This document shows positions 1 through 14,392 of a stretch of DNA of 64,000 nt, piece by piece. This stretch comes from Hermatobates lingyangjiaoensis (Eukaryota > Arthropoda > Insecta > Hemiptera > Hermatobatidae), in assembly GCA_026182355.1 (NCBI GenBank), contig JAPFBL010000068.1:6451001-6515000 (forward strand). The letters are read 5' to 3'. The translations under genes were made by a program, and so were the position numbers. The notes under the pieces were generated by a model. The model saw only the letters and a program-made list of their open reading frames with translations. It searched no databases and had not been told where the DNA came from. Every line of letters starts with the position of its first letter. The first letter of the stretch is position 1.

Positions 1-3000
1 CATCCACTTTGTGTTGTAAACCAAACCCCATCATTCATTAACTCGTTTGATAAATATTTCAAAGTTATTTCCCTTTAAAGCACTTCGTTGCTGAGACTGC
101 GAACTATTATTTGAGCACATCTTTGAATTAAGGTAGAACCCAGCATTCACTTTTTTAAAGCCAAAGTAATACTTCTATCGCTTTAGACTCTCTCTGCAGA
201 CCTCACTCTAAATCCAGCACTCCTACTAAATTATTCCATTTCTGATTCCCTCATAGGCACTATCTTATCTCGGTCCTCATTTAGTTTATGATTTTTTTTT
301 AAACAAGCTGAGCTTTTTTGTAATTTCTATTGGTTTTTATTGATCTTGGTATAGTTACTGTAGCTCAACGTTAATAAAGTTGCTTATTAAACTGTTGCCA
401 TATGCATATTACTCAGAAAAAAATGCGCATAACATAATTTGAATGCTACGGACAAGCAATAATTAAAAGGGTAGTATAGTTAAATTAATTTATAACAAAA
501 TCTAATGTTACACTTTAGGTTTGATCTTTCAATTGTATGTAAACATTTTACAAACGCTTTAAACCATGAATGCATTTTAACGTCTAAAATACAATCTCAA
601 CTTATTCCCCTACCATAATATCACTACGGTTTTATTGATTCCAATAATATACTCATCTGAAAATATCTGAACATTTTTTTTAATACAGCACCGTATATTC
701 TATTGACTACTGCAACAATCCCTTATATCATATGATGAGTTGTTGAAAATTCTTTTACCACTTTTACATTAAAGATAGGATTGCGTGCAGAACTGCTATC
801 CAGAATGAAACAATAAATTAAAGGTCTATCTAAGTGAGGTTAATGGTTTACTTTGCGAGTAAGCTAATAATAATTAATAGCCCGAGCATGGGTGTTGCGC
901 ATAAGAAGTCATTCATCCGGTCCATGGATGAGAACAGTCAGGGAATGATGCAAAAGTACATTATTCAACGTCTAAGTTGTTGCTATATCCGCATACCTTC
1001 TCTATTTCAGTTTCAGATATCATTCATCTAATATATAAATTAGTTGAAACAAAAAACTACTTTCAAAATATAGAGTTAACTAAGTATAATATCTAATTGG
1101 TTAAACATAAATTATTGAATAAAAATTAAGAGTGAAGAGTTCAAGTATATTTGATACACTATTAAACAAATAATTTTTTTTCTTAATTAAAAATAACGTC
1201 AAATTGTATTTTTTGTTGTATTATTAATAACCTCTTTGATATAAAATATTACTTAATAGTTCAGATAGATTCAATTATTTACTAAGTTAACTAAGCTAAC
1301 CAAGGATCACATTGTAATTCTAAAATATGTTATATTAAGAATCAATATTATTAGGTATTTGTGCGTAGCCCTTAGTTGTCATTTTATGATTCTCATATCT
1401 CCTAAACTATATATAGTCTATGTATGGCATTTACAAGTCTATTGACAATTATTAATAACTTTTCGTGAGAACTTTTATTAACGTAGAAACCAAAATATCT
1501 CAGTTGGTTAATTAATTCATTTTTTTTACGTATCTAAGGAGAAAGTGAGAGTAGTGAAATATTGGTATGCCACACTCAATATTTTACAATTAAAAAAAGT
1601 ATCCTATTAATTGCTTCATAATTAAACAAGTTTATTAATGGTGGTAAAAGTACAAACATTATTTGTTTTTAAAAGTGTTATTGGCATTTTATTTGAAATT
1701 TTATGATGGAATTCATTCATTTTACAAAAAATAAAGTCGTACATTATTTGAAAATAAAACAAATGTATGTTTATGCAAATAACACAAGAATCTTTTTTTT
1801 CAAATCATATTCAGTGTTGTAAACTTCTGAGTTAAGAGAAGCAATGAACATAACGTTGATATCCTTGTATCAATAATACGCATTTTAAATATTACCTGTT
1901 AATAAAACAAATGTTTTGATTTAATAAAGGCATGTGCTTTGACAAACGTAAACAGGTTATCTCTTTGACATTCCAGAGTACTGGAAATCTTTTGCAGATA
2001 TGAATGTTTCGTGTGGAACAATGTTATCTGGTTATTCATTTATAGGTTTCATGCTAAAGTTAAATACTACTGTTTGATATTACATAGTCACTATTTATAC
2101 AAATCTATAAAACTGTTTTTCTATATAACAGCTTATTACATTTTTAATAGGAACTATGTCCTAATTCCTTTAATATCTTCTTTTTTAAAGTATAAATCGT
2201 TAAAATAAACAGTTCTTTTTTTCAGGCAATTTTAATTACCATAACACAACCACAACAAACTTAAACACTTTAGATGACCGATGTTTGTTTACCATTAGTG
2301 TAGTGTTTAGTATATTAACGCTAGCTATTTGAATATAATACATTTTAAAAGACACTGTAAATTCTTGTATATAACATTGTTCATACAACAGTGCTTGTTA
2401 TATAAATATGAAAATAAGTATAATTTTCAAATTTATGAAATGCTAGTTTTTTGTTGACCCATTGTATTCGACAGTTAGTTTTCACTCTGATTTACGCAGT
2501 TTAAACGAATACCAAGCATATAAGTTTTTATCGTAGTATAACAATGATAGTGTATAATTTATGTACTTCTCAGTAGCTATAGCTTAAGAAATAATGACAC
2601 CGTCATCTTTCCTTAGTTGAATTACTCTCCCCTCTCTCATACTAACAACACGCATAAAATATAATTGCAACTGAAGTAGCATGTGGCTATGGACATTGCA
2701 ATTGCAGAATATATATTGTTCAAGTGATGCATCAGTCCAAGAAATGGTTGAGAGCACAGGTTTTCATGGAAATCAAGAACCAGCAAGTGAAAAACTATTT
2801 CCGTTGTAATTATCACAAAAAACTTAGTTCTAACACCACTTTGTTCTAAGGATATATTCGAAGAATGGGAGACTAATATAAAATCTAATGAAATAAATTA
2901 TTTAAAAATATGTTTTATTCTTAGAAAAATAACATTTAAATAATGCCATCAAAAATATTTGTAAAAGACTTTATATAATTTGGTTTTCCATGAAACTAGT

Positions 3001-3510
3001 TTATAGTTTCATTTTTATACAATATATGTCATGCAAAGGAAGTTTCAATTATTTTTATTAGACACAGAAGACCTCAAAGCTATATTTTAATAAAAAAAAA
3101 TGTAAAATATTTAACGCACTTTCAATACTCTACATTTATGAAAAAGTAGATAAAAGTAGAAAATAGTATTTATAGTCATGAAGTTTAATTTATAACTTTA
3201 TTTCTAATACTAGTACTCTAACACTTGTAGGTTATTAGATTTGAATGGTGTTAGATAGAACTGAAATGTGTAAACATTTTCATGGTAATTTTTAGATGAT
3301 ACTGATGATGATTTTTTTAGAAATTTGTTACATAAACCTGAAACGTTTCTATCTTTACATTTTTCTAATGTATATTAGCGCATACTAATTCTGCATCGTG
3401 ATATAAGTTTTCTAAATACAGATTTTGATTAGCTGAAATTTTATTGTAATTTAATATAGTTATGTTAAACAAGCTAAGATGTTGTACATTTTTTTCTGTA
3501 TAACAATGAC
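1..3510. other. AT-rich non-coding stretch, no gene recognised
   Basis: The stretch is dominated by A/T homopolymer runs and has stop codons throughout all frames. Two reading frames of 65 codons (near 834 and 2011) have no recognisable domain and AT-driven composition, so I treat them as chance. I see no microsatellite, tRNA-like or transposon terminus here. Confidence 0.6.
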
Positions 3511-3514
3511 AATT

Positions 3515-3835
3515 AGGTGGCAATCGTCCGGCTAGAAAGCGTCAGCAGTTCGTCTATGTGAAATTGTCGAATTAGACAAATGAGTTAGGAAAACAGAAAT
3601 GGCACTGGGTGATTGGATGTCGAGTTGACATATAGAGAGGTTGTCACTAAATGAATCCTTTCACAATAAGACACCAAACAAAGCGGGTCATCTCATCCTT
3701 GTCCAGGATATTGCCTCATCTCTGAATGCCAGTCAACAGAGCTAGTCACTCCTACTTCCATTCTCGGTTTCTAGTGGCAGGATGGGCATGTTTCCACTTA
3801 CGTCTTAGTACATAGTTAAACCTACTGCATAAAGC
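3515..3835. other. GC-richer island of unknown origin
   Basis: Base composition rises visibly above the surrounding AT-rich DNA, as it does in the repeat islands elsewhere in the window. No frame is open for long and I recognise no domain. A decayed repeat is the most economical reading, but no second copy is visible in this window. Confidence 0.3.
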
Positions 3836-6800
3836 ATTGATATATTTGCTGTATTTTGGTCAAGGCTACCAAATGTTCAACCTATATCTTTCATTTCATG
3901 GAATTATTTAGTTCTTTTCTTCTCTAATTCTCTTGGTGATTTTATAAAACATGTTTTTAATCAGTGACATTATGTGATTTTTAGAAGTGAAAATCCATCA
4001 TGTATTGAACTTTAATATTTAAAATGTAAATCATTAATTTTTAATTATTTAGAAAGAAGAGGATTAGATTGCTTACCCTTTGACACTGTCTTTATTTTAA
4101 AATGAAGTAGGTGAGAACTATACAGACAGTAATGAACCTAATGACGTTAGACGAAGCAAGAGATCCACAAGAAATTAGTGTTGTTTACTACCGATTTACG
4201 TGCAATGAGAGTAGTTTCTCACCATTTAGAAATGTAGTATACAGGTTCATGGATTATATTAAACCAAAGATTAAGTTTTTTTAGTTTTTATGCAGTTAAT
4301 ATAACGATGAACTACAGATTTGAAAAACTTTATACAGATACGTTGGAGCACTTATTGAATAACAAGGTACTCTACAACAAAATCCGCATACATTTTGAAA
4401 GTCATAAATTTCTGTTACCAGGAGTGTCTACTAAATTACACATTCCATATTTTACTCCTAAATGAATATTTCATTTCATTTTTTTGAAACACCATCTAAA
4501 CAATTCGAAAGTTATTTTATTTATTCTTAAATTCAATTGGATTAATTAAATTTTAGCAAAACATTTGTTTAAGGTAATTTACTTTGTAATTTCAAAGCAT
4601 TAAATCAGAAATTTAATAATGCACAATTTGCATTCAATTTGGTAGAATGCATGGTAAAACAGTGTTAAGAGCGCCATAAAAATGAGTCTGTGACAGACTC
4701 ACTTATGGTTAGGGGGCCAATATGTTGAAATCCATGAGATCAGAGATCTAGTCAAACAGTCGGAATCCCGTTCATTGTAAAGCATCAGTACAGAATGTTT
4801 CTACTAAGAATTATTGAAAAGAATTTGTAAAGAGGACGTTATAAAAAAAAGTTATTGTTTTCTGCAAATTCTATATATTTATGATATAGTCTATCTTCTT
4901 ACAGCTTGAATCAACATTAAATAAAAAAAATATGCCCTTGAAAGCTAATACTTAAATCAACTCTATAACAATTACTAATACTAAATATTGACTATAGTTC
5001 ATATTGCATATAACTTGATTTACAGAAGGAATATACATCAAGCCAAATTAATCTCCCAAATACAAATAATATAGAGAGATTATATTTTTATAACACTTAT
5101 TAAAAAACTGTATTTCTTCTTAATATAACTTTAAACAATTTTATTAATAATTTAATAAAATAGAAAAAAATCTGAGAAATGTTTTATGTTTCACTTGAGG
5201 CACATATTTCTTTTATATTTGGTAACTCTTTTCTACCTCAATATCTAGTAAAGAACTTTCAAGAGTAAGCATGTTGAAGTGGGATCTATATTTACTTCTG
5301 ACATGAACAGGTGACTCAAAAAGGCTGGATGATATAAATATGTTCATATAGTTAAACAAAAAATTGTATGCTTTAAATGTAATTTCATCTACCGTTTAGT
5401 CGTTTATAAACTGCGTGTTTACCTTCTACCAGCTACATTATTTTTCTGTTTTGAAGTATTTTAGTACTTATTCCAAACAACTGAACCTTTTTTTTTTCAG
5501 TTTTATAAACTAAGGTTCAAATTAAGCTCTATTAAATTATTTCAGCCTGTTAAATGCCAGGACGTAATAAAAAGGAAAGTATATTTAAAGTTTTAGCATC
5601 TTGAATGACTTACTGTTTATAAGCATAATTCACAGTTTACTTTAGTTTTGTGTCATTTAATTTAAAACTTATCACAATTAATTTATTTTTAAATATGTTT
5701 TTCCATAATTATTTAGCAAAATTGATATAATATACTTAATTGTTTATTTAATAAAAGTATTGTGAAAATATAATAGGTAAGTTATTTTTAATTCATATAA
5801 TAAATATGAAATTTAGATTGGACAGATTGAAAGGTTGCAAGTCAGGACTAAAAAAGGTAGAGGAGCTCTCAGGCCATCGGTTGCTAATCTCCGAACTGTA
5901 TACTTGCAGTGTATTGCTGAGAAAGCACTTAAAAAAATCCTTCATTCCGAGATAATAACATGACAAGTTTCTCATATCCCTTTTATAACATTGTTATTTC
6001 GATTTGATAGAAGCAGAAAAATTATATTGTTTTAGAATAGCAATATAAATGTTTTTTATGTACAAACAGAACCGTAGTGAAATTATGTAAATATTCCTAC
6101 TCAGTTACCAAAGAAACAGTTGTTATTCCAAGTAAGTCATAACTCTGTTGCTTCATCTGTTAGGAAGTTAAATTTGTTAATGATTTACAAATAACGATGA
6201 ATTACTTTATTCTTTTATTATTTATTATAATTTTTTATTTATTATTATTATTATTATTTATTACATTTTCCATAATTCTACAATGACAAATGTATATAAA
6301 TTCTATTGGAAAGATGTACTTATATAATATAATAATAATAATAATATAATATAATATATGCTTCTATAAATCATTACTAACTAATTTCATAAATTTAAAA
6401 CAAATATGAAAACTCTGGTTGACATGTGTTAACAATTCGCATAAAATCTGAAAGTGAATAACGTTGTTTAACTAAAAAAAAAAGTTCCAATTTCGATTAA
6501 TGAAAACATTTAGTTTGTACTATGTTTAAGAATATCTTGAACTTAATTTTAGAACCAAAGGAGAAATCTCTTAATCACCAAATAATGTATCTACTAAGAA
6601 ATTAAGACAATAAACAATAATTATTTTTGACTTTCATTTTCTTGTATTTCATAATCATTATGAAAATAACAGTTTTGAGTAAATGTTTTATTTGATCAAA
6701 GAAATTTTAACTTGAATTAGTTATATTAGTCTAACTGATAATTATAACAAGTGGCGGAGTGGGAGGTTATACAGGTAACTGGTTATTGAAATCAAAGTGT

Positions 6801-7430
6801 ATCACAAAAAGTTATAAATATGTTGATACTCGATAACTACTGTAGTTGTTCTGAAAACGAAAATAAAAAATTAATAAAGTTCAAATGAAATAGGCCAAGT
6901 CTATCACGAAGTGCAAGTACGCTAATATTGCTTTGTAAAGGAAAGAACATGAGTATGATGACTTCACGTTTTAAACTGTTTGTTTACAGCAATATATAAC
7001 TCGCGTCAATTAAATAAATTCGCACTTATATATTATTAAAAAGCGTAGGCGCCTTTCGCAATGATTTTAAATCAGACTGTGGTGAAAGATACATTTCGTC
7101 ACCATTGTTAAATAGTTACGCATATTTCTCACATTAGCGCCACAATGCGCTGACTTCCTCGTCTTCTGCCACACTGTCATTCCAATTATAAATCACTAAA
7201 ATATCAATAGTATATTGCAAGTCATTACTGATGAAATCCATTTCCCGCCTCAATCAACCTATACCCTTCAAACACCTCCCAATTCAATCACACAATCTTT
7301 CAACGCAATATCCTAACCTTAAATATTAATCAACCAATTGTTTTCCACTTTCTTTTTATTTATAATTGGCATGAGAAGACTGTAGCATTTATATACAGTT
7401 TGTTTATAAGAGACAAAGGAACTAGCTTAG
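3836..7430. other. AT-rich non-coding stretch
   Basis: No gene is recognised. It includes a short perfect hairpin at about 4683-4702 (arms of 8 bases around one G) and AAT/ATT microsatellite tracts at 6207-6360, listed separately. The 60-codon minus-strand frame at 5793-5975 has no recognisable content. Confidence 0.55.
6207..6360. repeat. ATT/AAT microsatellite pair
   Basis: An ATT-rich tract at about 6207-6262 is followed after some 70 bases by an AAT/TATAA tract at about 6320-6360. The two are complementary and could pair. The repeats are imperfect. Confidence 0.8.
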
Positions 7431-7435
7431 CACTT

Positions 7436-7640
7436 TATTGTGGTATTTGATATAAACATTAAATACAATGAGCTTATTAAAGTTCATTACTAAGATCTAT
7501 CACCCAAAACAAGAGGTCTTCGTCAGAGTATGATTGACACAAATTGTGATAATCAGTATCAGTTTCACTCTGATGAAGGCCACTTTTTTTGGTTAAAAGA
7601 TTATTTTTCTGATACTTTATTGTGGTTTAGACGTTGACAT
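7436..7640. repeat. Inverted pair of GACGAAGACC-family repeat, hammerhead-like core
   Basis: A minus-strand unit (about 7488-7530) reads CTGACGAAGACC, a short loop, GGGT, then GATAG. A plus-strand unit (about 7568-7633) reads CTGATGAAGGCC, a T-rich loop, GGTT, then AAAAG, followed by TTATTGTGGTTT. Both units match the better-preserved family at 32.46-32.69 kb, including the distal TTATTGTGGTTT block. A TA-rich tract starts just downstream at about 7640. The copies are decayed; assignment to the family rests on the shared order of blocks. Confidence 0.55.
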
Positions 7641-7925
7641 ATACACATATATAAAATATATACACAACATGTTATTACACTTCTTACCCTAACAATTATA
7701 TATATCCGATAAATGCCAAGAATTCCTGTATATCTCGAGACTGGATTGTACCCGATGTGTTGAATTATATGTAGGTTTGGCTTCTACTAAACCAAGCCTA
7801 TGTATGTATGGCCATAGCGCTTTCGTTGTGCAGCGCTGTAACCATCCTGTTGCTAACCTGGCAAACTCATACGGATTCAAGTTTAATATCTCTTTCCATG
7901 TTTCCATGTACAAACCGTACTTCCT
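7641..7925. other. Segment of mixed composition next to TA-rich tract
   Basis: GC-richer sequence follows the TA-rich tract at 7640-7680. On the minus strand it is open for 74 codons (7689-7913), but the translation resembles nothing I know. It may be a further part of the repeat that begins at 7.44 kb. Confidence 0.3.
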
Positions 7926-10900
7926 GTATTTTTAGTAAAATTACAGTGAACATAATTTTTTCTAATTTATAATTAATAAATTACACAACGATGAAAAATA
8001 ATAACAGAAATGTTGAAATTAATTTATTTGAATTTTACATAGATTGACTCTATTTTGAAATCGGTTGAAATATGATTGTTTAATGTGATATAGAACGAGG
8101 TTTCAACTGAAGCATTGTAGAATAGATAGGATACTCTTCACATGCGCATGGTGCATGTCTTTACAACTAGAAGTGTTAGTCCGTAGTAAGCATAGAATTG
8201 TTCAATTATATTAAAAGTAATAGTAAATAATGTTAAAATGAATTAGGAGAATCAAACTGTTCTATTTTCTCTTTTTGTCAAAATAACATTCATTTGAGAA
8301 AATTAGATTATTAGCAACATTTCTGAGACAAGTATCAAGAGTGGAATACAAATGCTGTCATAGCACAAAGAGGATATTTACAAAGCCAGTCAGGCCTGCG
8401 ATTATTGATCAGAGCTAATCAGAAGTGTGGTAATTGGGTTGGTCCTCAGGACTCGACTGGCTCTGTCCACAGAATCTAACTCAACCCTCACCTACCATTT
8501 TTTGTTCCACTAATTATAACAGTTTTTCCAAGAAATACAATTCTTGAAATTTCAGAAATCTGAATTTCAATTTTCTTTGATAACTAGTAGCGTTCTGAAA
8601 TTTAAACAAATATCCAAAAATTTGTTAAAAAATTATTCTATTACTTATCATAATGTAATATTTTTGTATAATTGCTGTTTTTTTTTTAAACATGAATTCT
8701 ACATGCAATGTTATGAATGAGAATCGTACAATATGTTGAACATTTCTTGGTTCTTTTTTTTTTAAAATAAGTTTTGATCTTTTGTTAATGAAAATAAAGT
8801 TTTAATTTGAAACACTCTTTCATTGATATTTCTGGAATAATATTTTAGCACAGTACTATTATTATTATCATATTTATATCACAATATAATAGTAGAAATA
8901 AAAAAAAAGAAATAATAAATAACAGCACTATTTAATATTTCTAAATTGAAGGTAATTTATTCATCATTTAATTTTGATTTATTTTTTAATTAAATATAGG
9001 GTGGACTTTTTAAATAACAACTATTTGATAAGAATTAGGAAGGATAATCCTGATTATATTTATGTGACTCTGAACTCCATTTTTCCTCTGCAAACTTTAT
9101 TACATTAATATTAATTCTTATTTCTTTTTATTTTTTTTTGGGGGTATATTTTTAATAGCCCAAAAACTACTTGTGTTTATCCTTCACGAGCAAATAAGAT
9201 ATGTAGCTTTTCCCTTTCCCTGCCGGCATGTATTTTAGTTTGATTATCTCCGTAATAATATTCAACCCTCAGGCATACTCATGTCATTAAACGGTTTAAC
9301 TTTCTGGCCAAATATATGCCTACTCAGTTTTAGGAATATCGGCCTTTCGTTGTCTTCCAATTGAACAATATAAATCATAAGCGTGATCATTAAAAAGAAT
9401 TTCTTTGAAGTTCCATAACAATGGCAGAGAATGCAGTAACACGAGATATACGAGTATATAGTACCATTAAAACTAGATAATGTAACACTTTTTTAACAAA
9501 AATAACACAATATTTATTTTCTGTTATAAGTCCTAACACTTTTAATTCACTATATGTTAAATAATATACAAACAATTTCATAGTATGAATTTCCATACAT
9601 TACTGAAATCACAAAATAATTAAGGCTTACTGAACTTACGTTTATCATCTAAACGGATTGATGTAACTATTTCAAGAAGCAATCTGTAATACATCCTGTT
9701 TTTATTTTTTATTCTATGAAAATGTATGTAGAACACAGAATTTATTTATTCTAAATCATATAATATCAGACGAAATTACATTTTATATTTTATACTTAAA
9801 TTTTAGATTATTATGAAAATATCTTTGCAAAAGAAATTAAAAAATTATAATTTCAAAAAAGAATTATTTCTCCTTTACAAAGTTTTAGTTTACAAATAAT
9901 TTATAAAAAGTTAATGGATTGAGATAAAATGACTTTAAATGAGAAGTGCAAAAGATTTAAAACCCGAAAGTAGGAATTTTAAAAATTCAAAAATTCATTG
10001 AAGGATTGACTAGTTCAAAATCAGAACAGCTGATTTTCTATGTAAATCTAGCTGATTGTTTCATCTTTATCCAATCACCGTCATGCTAAGTAGGATAAGT
10101 TGAATGTTGGGTCATTCAATTTTCGACCTTGATGATGCTCTTAATTTGGTAAAAACATTTCTAGTACTATTTCTCAGGTTTACAATGTAAATCTACATCT
10201 TTTTTTTATGGTATTTAATTATTTGATAATGGGGAATGAAAAGGAAAGTCCTTCAAACTTTTTAATTTTCTGTAAATAATGTGGTTTTAATTAAAAATAT
10301 ACTGTAATAATCATTGTAGATTCACGCGTGTTTATTGAGATGCTTCTGTATATTTATCACAATACTGTACAAATTAATATTTAAGCCCTGAGAAATTGGT
10401 TCAACTGGTCTCACTTATACTGTGCATTAGAATAGGGCTTTATAAATCTCTATAGCATGTTACATGAAAGTCAAGGTTTGTTCTGGGTTCGCTTAGGCAA
10501 TTCAAATTGAGTATTCGTTAAAAATTAACAACATAGTGATTGCAATTACCTACTTTTGGCCATATTTTCATATCACCAGTCTATTAATAGAAGTTTTTTT
10601 TCCAAAAGACCCCCTACTATGAAACTATTTAATTTAAAAGCGTTGATGTGCTTTGACTTTCTCGTCTTCTCAATTTTCAAATGCCATTGTTGTGAAGTTT
10701 GAACGATGATCCTCGGAAAAAAATCTATAAGAAAACTGTCTTCTTATTCTATCAAAAAATATATTTATAGTGAAACTTATCAAGATAGAGCTGTCAGTAT
10801 AGAAATTAACTACAAAGCAACAACTGGCAGACTTAAAGAAAAATCAGAAAGTGAAATGCCTCTTCGCTTCATATCATGTCTATTATTCATTACTACTCAT

Positions 10901-12515
10901 TACAATCTATCTCAATTATTATGGACTTTGTTTAATAACTCTTCTTCTCTCAAAAATCTCATTTTTACTCCAGATTAACACCTTTGTAATATTAAGCTTC
11001 AAAAGAGAGACACAGTTGTCTCTTTAGAGATTGATTTACCATAGCATCAGCCTCCTGCTTTAATTTATCTATTTGTTCAGTTTTAATAATACTTTGATTA
11101 ATTTACTTAATATTTTGATTTATTTGTTTCTACTTTTCCATAGTTTTGCATAACTTCTTTTACCATATTTTACATATATATTTTTCTCTCCTTCAGCAAA
11201 ATTGCGAAAAGCAGAACGCCGCCTTTCAATAACAATAGTTTGTATGATACTAGTTACCAGCAATCTCAGTAGAACACTTCTTCTCTTGATAATGGTTACA
11301 AAAGAAATTACTTTATTCTGAATAGGAAAATGATAAAGTTCTAAAGTCATGCAATTGCTTCTTACGTTATTTATTAACAGCATTAATAACATTATTAAAA
11401 ATATGTTATTAGACTTTTTGATATTTTGTTTCCTAAACTGAATTATAAACTTTTTCTCAGTTTGTTTTGTTTGTTTATAGAAGTTAAATTATGACTGGCA
11501 TGAAAACTTCAAAGCCACCCCAAAGGGTGGGCCTCCCCTTCCACATTTCAGCAGCATAAATTATCATCACCATCCCAGAATTAGTCTTCTGTTCAGTGTC
11601 ATTTATATGAAGTTGCGAATGTCATTTTCCTACGAGATTTACAAAAAGAAAATCCAATCTTAGTTTATAAGAGTAGAGATAAATAAATTTGTTTAAACCA
11701 ACTTTTAAATTCTACAATATACTTGTTAAAAACCTGACTTGGTGGTTTAATTTTGGGGACATATCTATTTAATATAGCTTTATATTGAATTTTTAATACA
11801 GCGGTAACTAATGTTTAAAATACTAACTGTTAATTAAATATTTTCAGCAGTTAAGGTCACTCTCAAAATCCAATCAAATAAAAGTTAAAACTAAATTGTG
11901 TTTTTCACTAAATGTGTTCATTGCACAACAGACAATGGACCTGGAAATGATTCAAAGGGACAAATGTTATTGTCCAATTGACACTCAATTAAAGACCGAT
12001 GTGTCTGCCTGCCGATTAGGTTCCTATTCGCAGTGACAGCGTTACGAATGACTCCCGAAAGGTCGCACTTTGATCTTTAAACCAAGATTCCTCTCTTCCA
12101 CTCATTGCATCATTTTTAGAAATTTCTTGATTCCTATTATGTAACGTATTAATCTTAATATTATTCAAATACTAATGGAATGCATGTATTGTTCAATTAA
12201 GAAAACAGCCACAAAGGAAGTAAAATACTACTCAGTTAATGTAAACAACAAACTGACTTGTTGATCAGTTTTTTTTCTTAAGTAATTTTTGAGTAGACAA
12301 TAGACAATGAGACAATTTTAGTAGAGTTCTCAATACATCTCAATTCTCAAGAGCCATCTATCAGTTATAAATAATTAAAACTTGTTATAATAATATATAT
12401 ATCAAGTTAAAAGGAAGATATTAATTAAACAATTTTAGATATACTGTTCATTTGTAACAACATATCTTTTGTTGTTACAAAATCCTTTTTAAGATTCTCC
12501 AAAAATTGATTTATA
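7926..12515. other. AT-rich non-coding stretch
   Basis: No gene is recognised. A GC-richer patch at about 8385-8470 has complementary ends (AGCCAGTC and GACTGGCT) that could form a hairpin. Frames of 68 to 90 codons at 9390, 10706 and 11120 lack recognisable domains. Confidence 0.5.
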
Positions 12516-12518
12516 TAT

Positions 12519-12519
<1 letters not shown>

Positions 12520-12600
<81 letters not shown>

Positions 12601-12619
12601 ATATATATATATATATATT
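12520..12619. repeat. Compound (AC)n-(AT)n microsatellite
   Basis: About 22 AC units (12521-12564) pass directly into an AT tract of about 55 bases with a few interruptions. The AT end abuts the inverted repeat at 12650-13292. This is the same order seen at 32.4 kb, where CA, TA and a fold-back follow one another. Confidence 0.95.
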
Positions 12620-12649
12620 GATAAAAGTATCGACCGTGGAATAGAAACA

Positions 12650-13292
12650 AAATAATAGTTTATCGGGACTCGGTCAGTTCTTCAAGTTCAAATTAAACTC
12701 TCATTGCCAACGTTTCGGTTTTTATTTTAAACCTTTTTCATAGGCAGAAGCATAAATTTTGAAATAGAAAAACTAAGTATTCATTAAAAATTATTTGACA
12801 AAGAAAAAGTCTGTGGATTTTAACAACAACTGTAGTCACTTGTCACTCTGGCCAAGACTACTTGGTTTCGTAAACAAGATTGTCACGTGTTTAATCACAC
12901 AAGACAGTTGTTGCTAAAATTAGCAATGTGTTTTCGTTTTGCAAAAATCTGCAGTGCCAACACCTAACTTTACTATAACTAACATAATATAAAAATATCA
13001 TACTTCATTATGTTTACTATAACTAACATAATTATACTTCATGGGTGTATAATATATCATACATACATATTATACTGAAGTTCAGTGTCATGTGTTCATT
13101 CAGACTACAGTTGTTGTTAAAATCCACAGACTCTTTTTCTTTGTAAAATAATTTGTAATGTAATACTTAGTTTTTCTTTTTCAAAATTTATACTTCTGCC
13201 TATGAAAAAGGTTTTAAATAAAAACCGAAGCGTTGGCAATGAGAGTTTAATTTGAACCTGAAGAACTGACCGAGTCCCGATAAATTTTAGTT
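12650..13292. repeat. Inverted-repeat element with hammerhead-like cores
   Basis: Arms of about 190 bp (12650-12837 and 13103-13292) are inverted copies, with several mismatches and small indels, around a loop of about 265 bp. Read outward, each arm has a GCCTATGAAAAAGG block, an AT loop, then AACCGAAACG (AACCGAAGCG in the right arm). It continues with TTGGCAATGAGAG and a conserved GAACTGACCGAGTCCCGATAAA end. Both outer ends run into TA microsatellites (12565-12619 and 13296-13322). No coding capacity is seen. The layout suits a non-autonomous retroelement in head-to-head arrangement. Confidence 0.75.
12838..13058 (+). repeat. Direct repeat copy A (loop of inverted-repeat element)
   Basis: This 221 bp segment reappears almost unchanged at 14393-14613 in the same orientation. 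It starts at the motif CTTGTCACTCTGGCCAAGAC and ends in a TA-rich tail. Internally it contains a smaller repeat: a block holding CTATAACTAACATAAT occurs twice, about 50 bases apart. Confidence 0.85.
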
Positions 13293-13295
13293 TTG

Positions 13296-13322
13296 TATAT
13301 ATATATATATATATATATATAT
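13296..13322. repeat. (TA)n microsatellite
   Basis: A pure TA tract of about 26 bases directly follows the right arm of the inverted-repeat element. Confidence 0.9.
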
Positions 13323-14390
13323 TGCATAAAAATACAATTAAAGGTTAATTTTCTGAGGAAGGGGTGATTATAGTCTGAGAGAGAAACCATGTTTTGTTCT
13401 CGTAACGACAGATGACGAAATATTGATGTTAGTCTTTGTACTGCTTTTATGGCGTTTTCTGTTTTAAATTAATTGATTCTATGAAAAGTTTTATTTTTTG
13501 TTGATTATGTATGTTTTTTTACTGTACTTCTTAAGTTCATTACTTTTCTTCTCATAGTGATTTTGTGGTAAGATATTAAGGTTCAAATAACAGGAGATTA
13601 TAAAAGAAAATTCTCTTCTAGGAGTTGACCTCGTAAGTAAATAGTGTCCGTTTTGAATACAGAAATAGTTTAAGCTAAATCCTAATAGAAATTGCGTCAA
13701 ACTTAATGATAATTTTAACAAAGAGATTAATATTTTAAATTGCTATTGATGAAAATATTTCAAATTAAATAATACACTATATCTTCTGAAATTTTCAATG
13801 AGGTATAAACTTAAACAATGCTTCCCCAAAATGGTAATACGACGAAAAATTAAAAATATTATTTAATGAGAAAAGTCTATACTAGGTGTATAAAGTTCCC
13901 AACAATATAATAAATCTACTAATTTTTCAAGTAGACGATTATTCCTTTTTTATCATGTAGATGAGATTGTCAGGGTAATCTCAAGGTTCAAAAACGACTA
14001 CTTACTTTTACTAACGAAGTTGATTACAATAGATATTTAATGTCAAATAATGTAGAATCTAAATTAATAGTGTTAATATATATTGAATAAAAATAAATGT
14101 AGATTGTTTTAGATAGATTTTAAGACAAAATAGAGATAGTTTGTAAATGTTAATGAACTATAAGGGTCTTCTATAAATATAAATTAAAGAAATGTCTACT
14201 CTTTCACATTAAATATATCAATTTTTGAACTAAGAAAACAATGAATAAATATAATGATGATGTGCATATTGTAACAAATCTCCATAATACAGCAAAGTAT
14301 ATATCAATCACTAGGACAAAGTAAAAATTCAGAAGTGGAGTTAAAATATTTCAAATTAAACAAGATCTCTTTGCGGGAGCCACAATCGAA
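13323..14390. other. AT-rich non-coding stretch
   Basis: No gene is recognised. It lies between the inverted-repeat element and the second copy of its loop, so it may be an insertion or part of a larger unit. Confidence 0.4.
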
Positions 14391-14392
14391 AA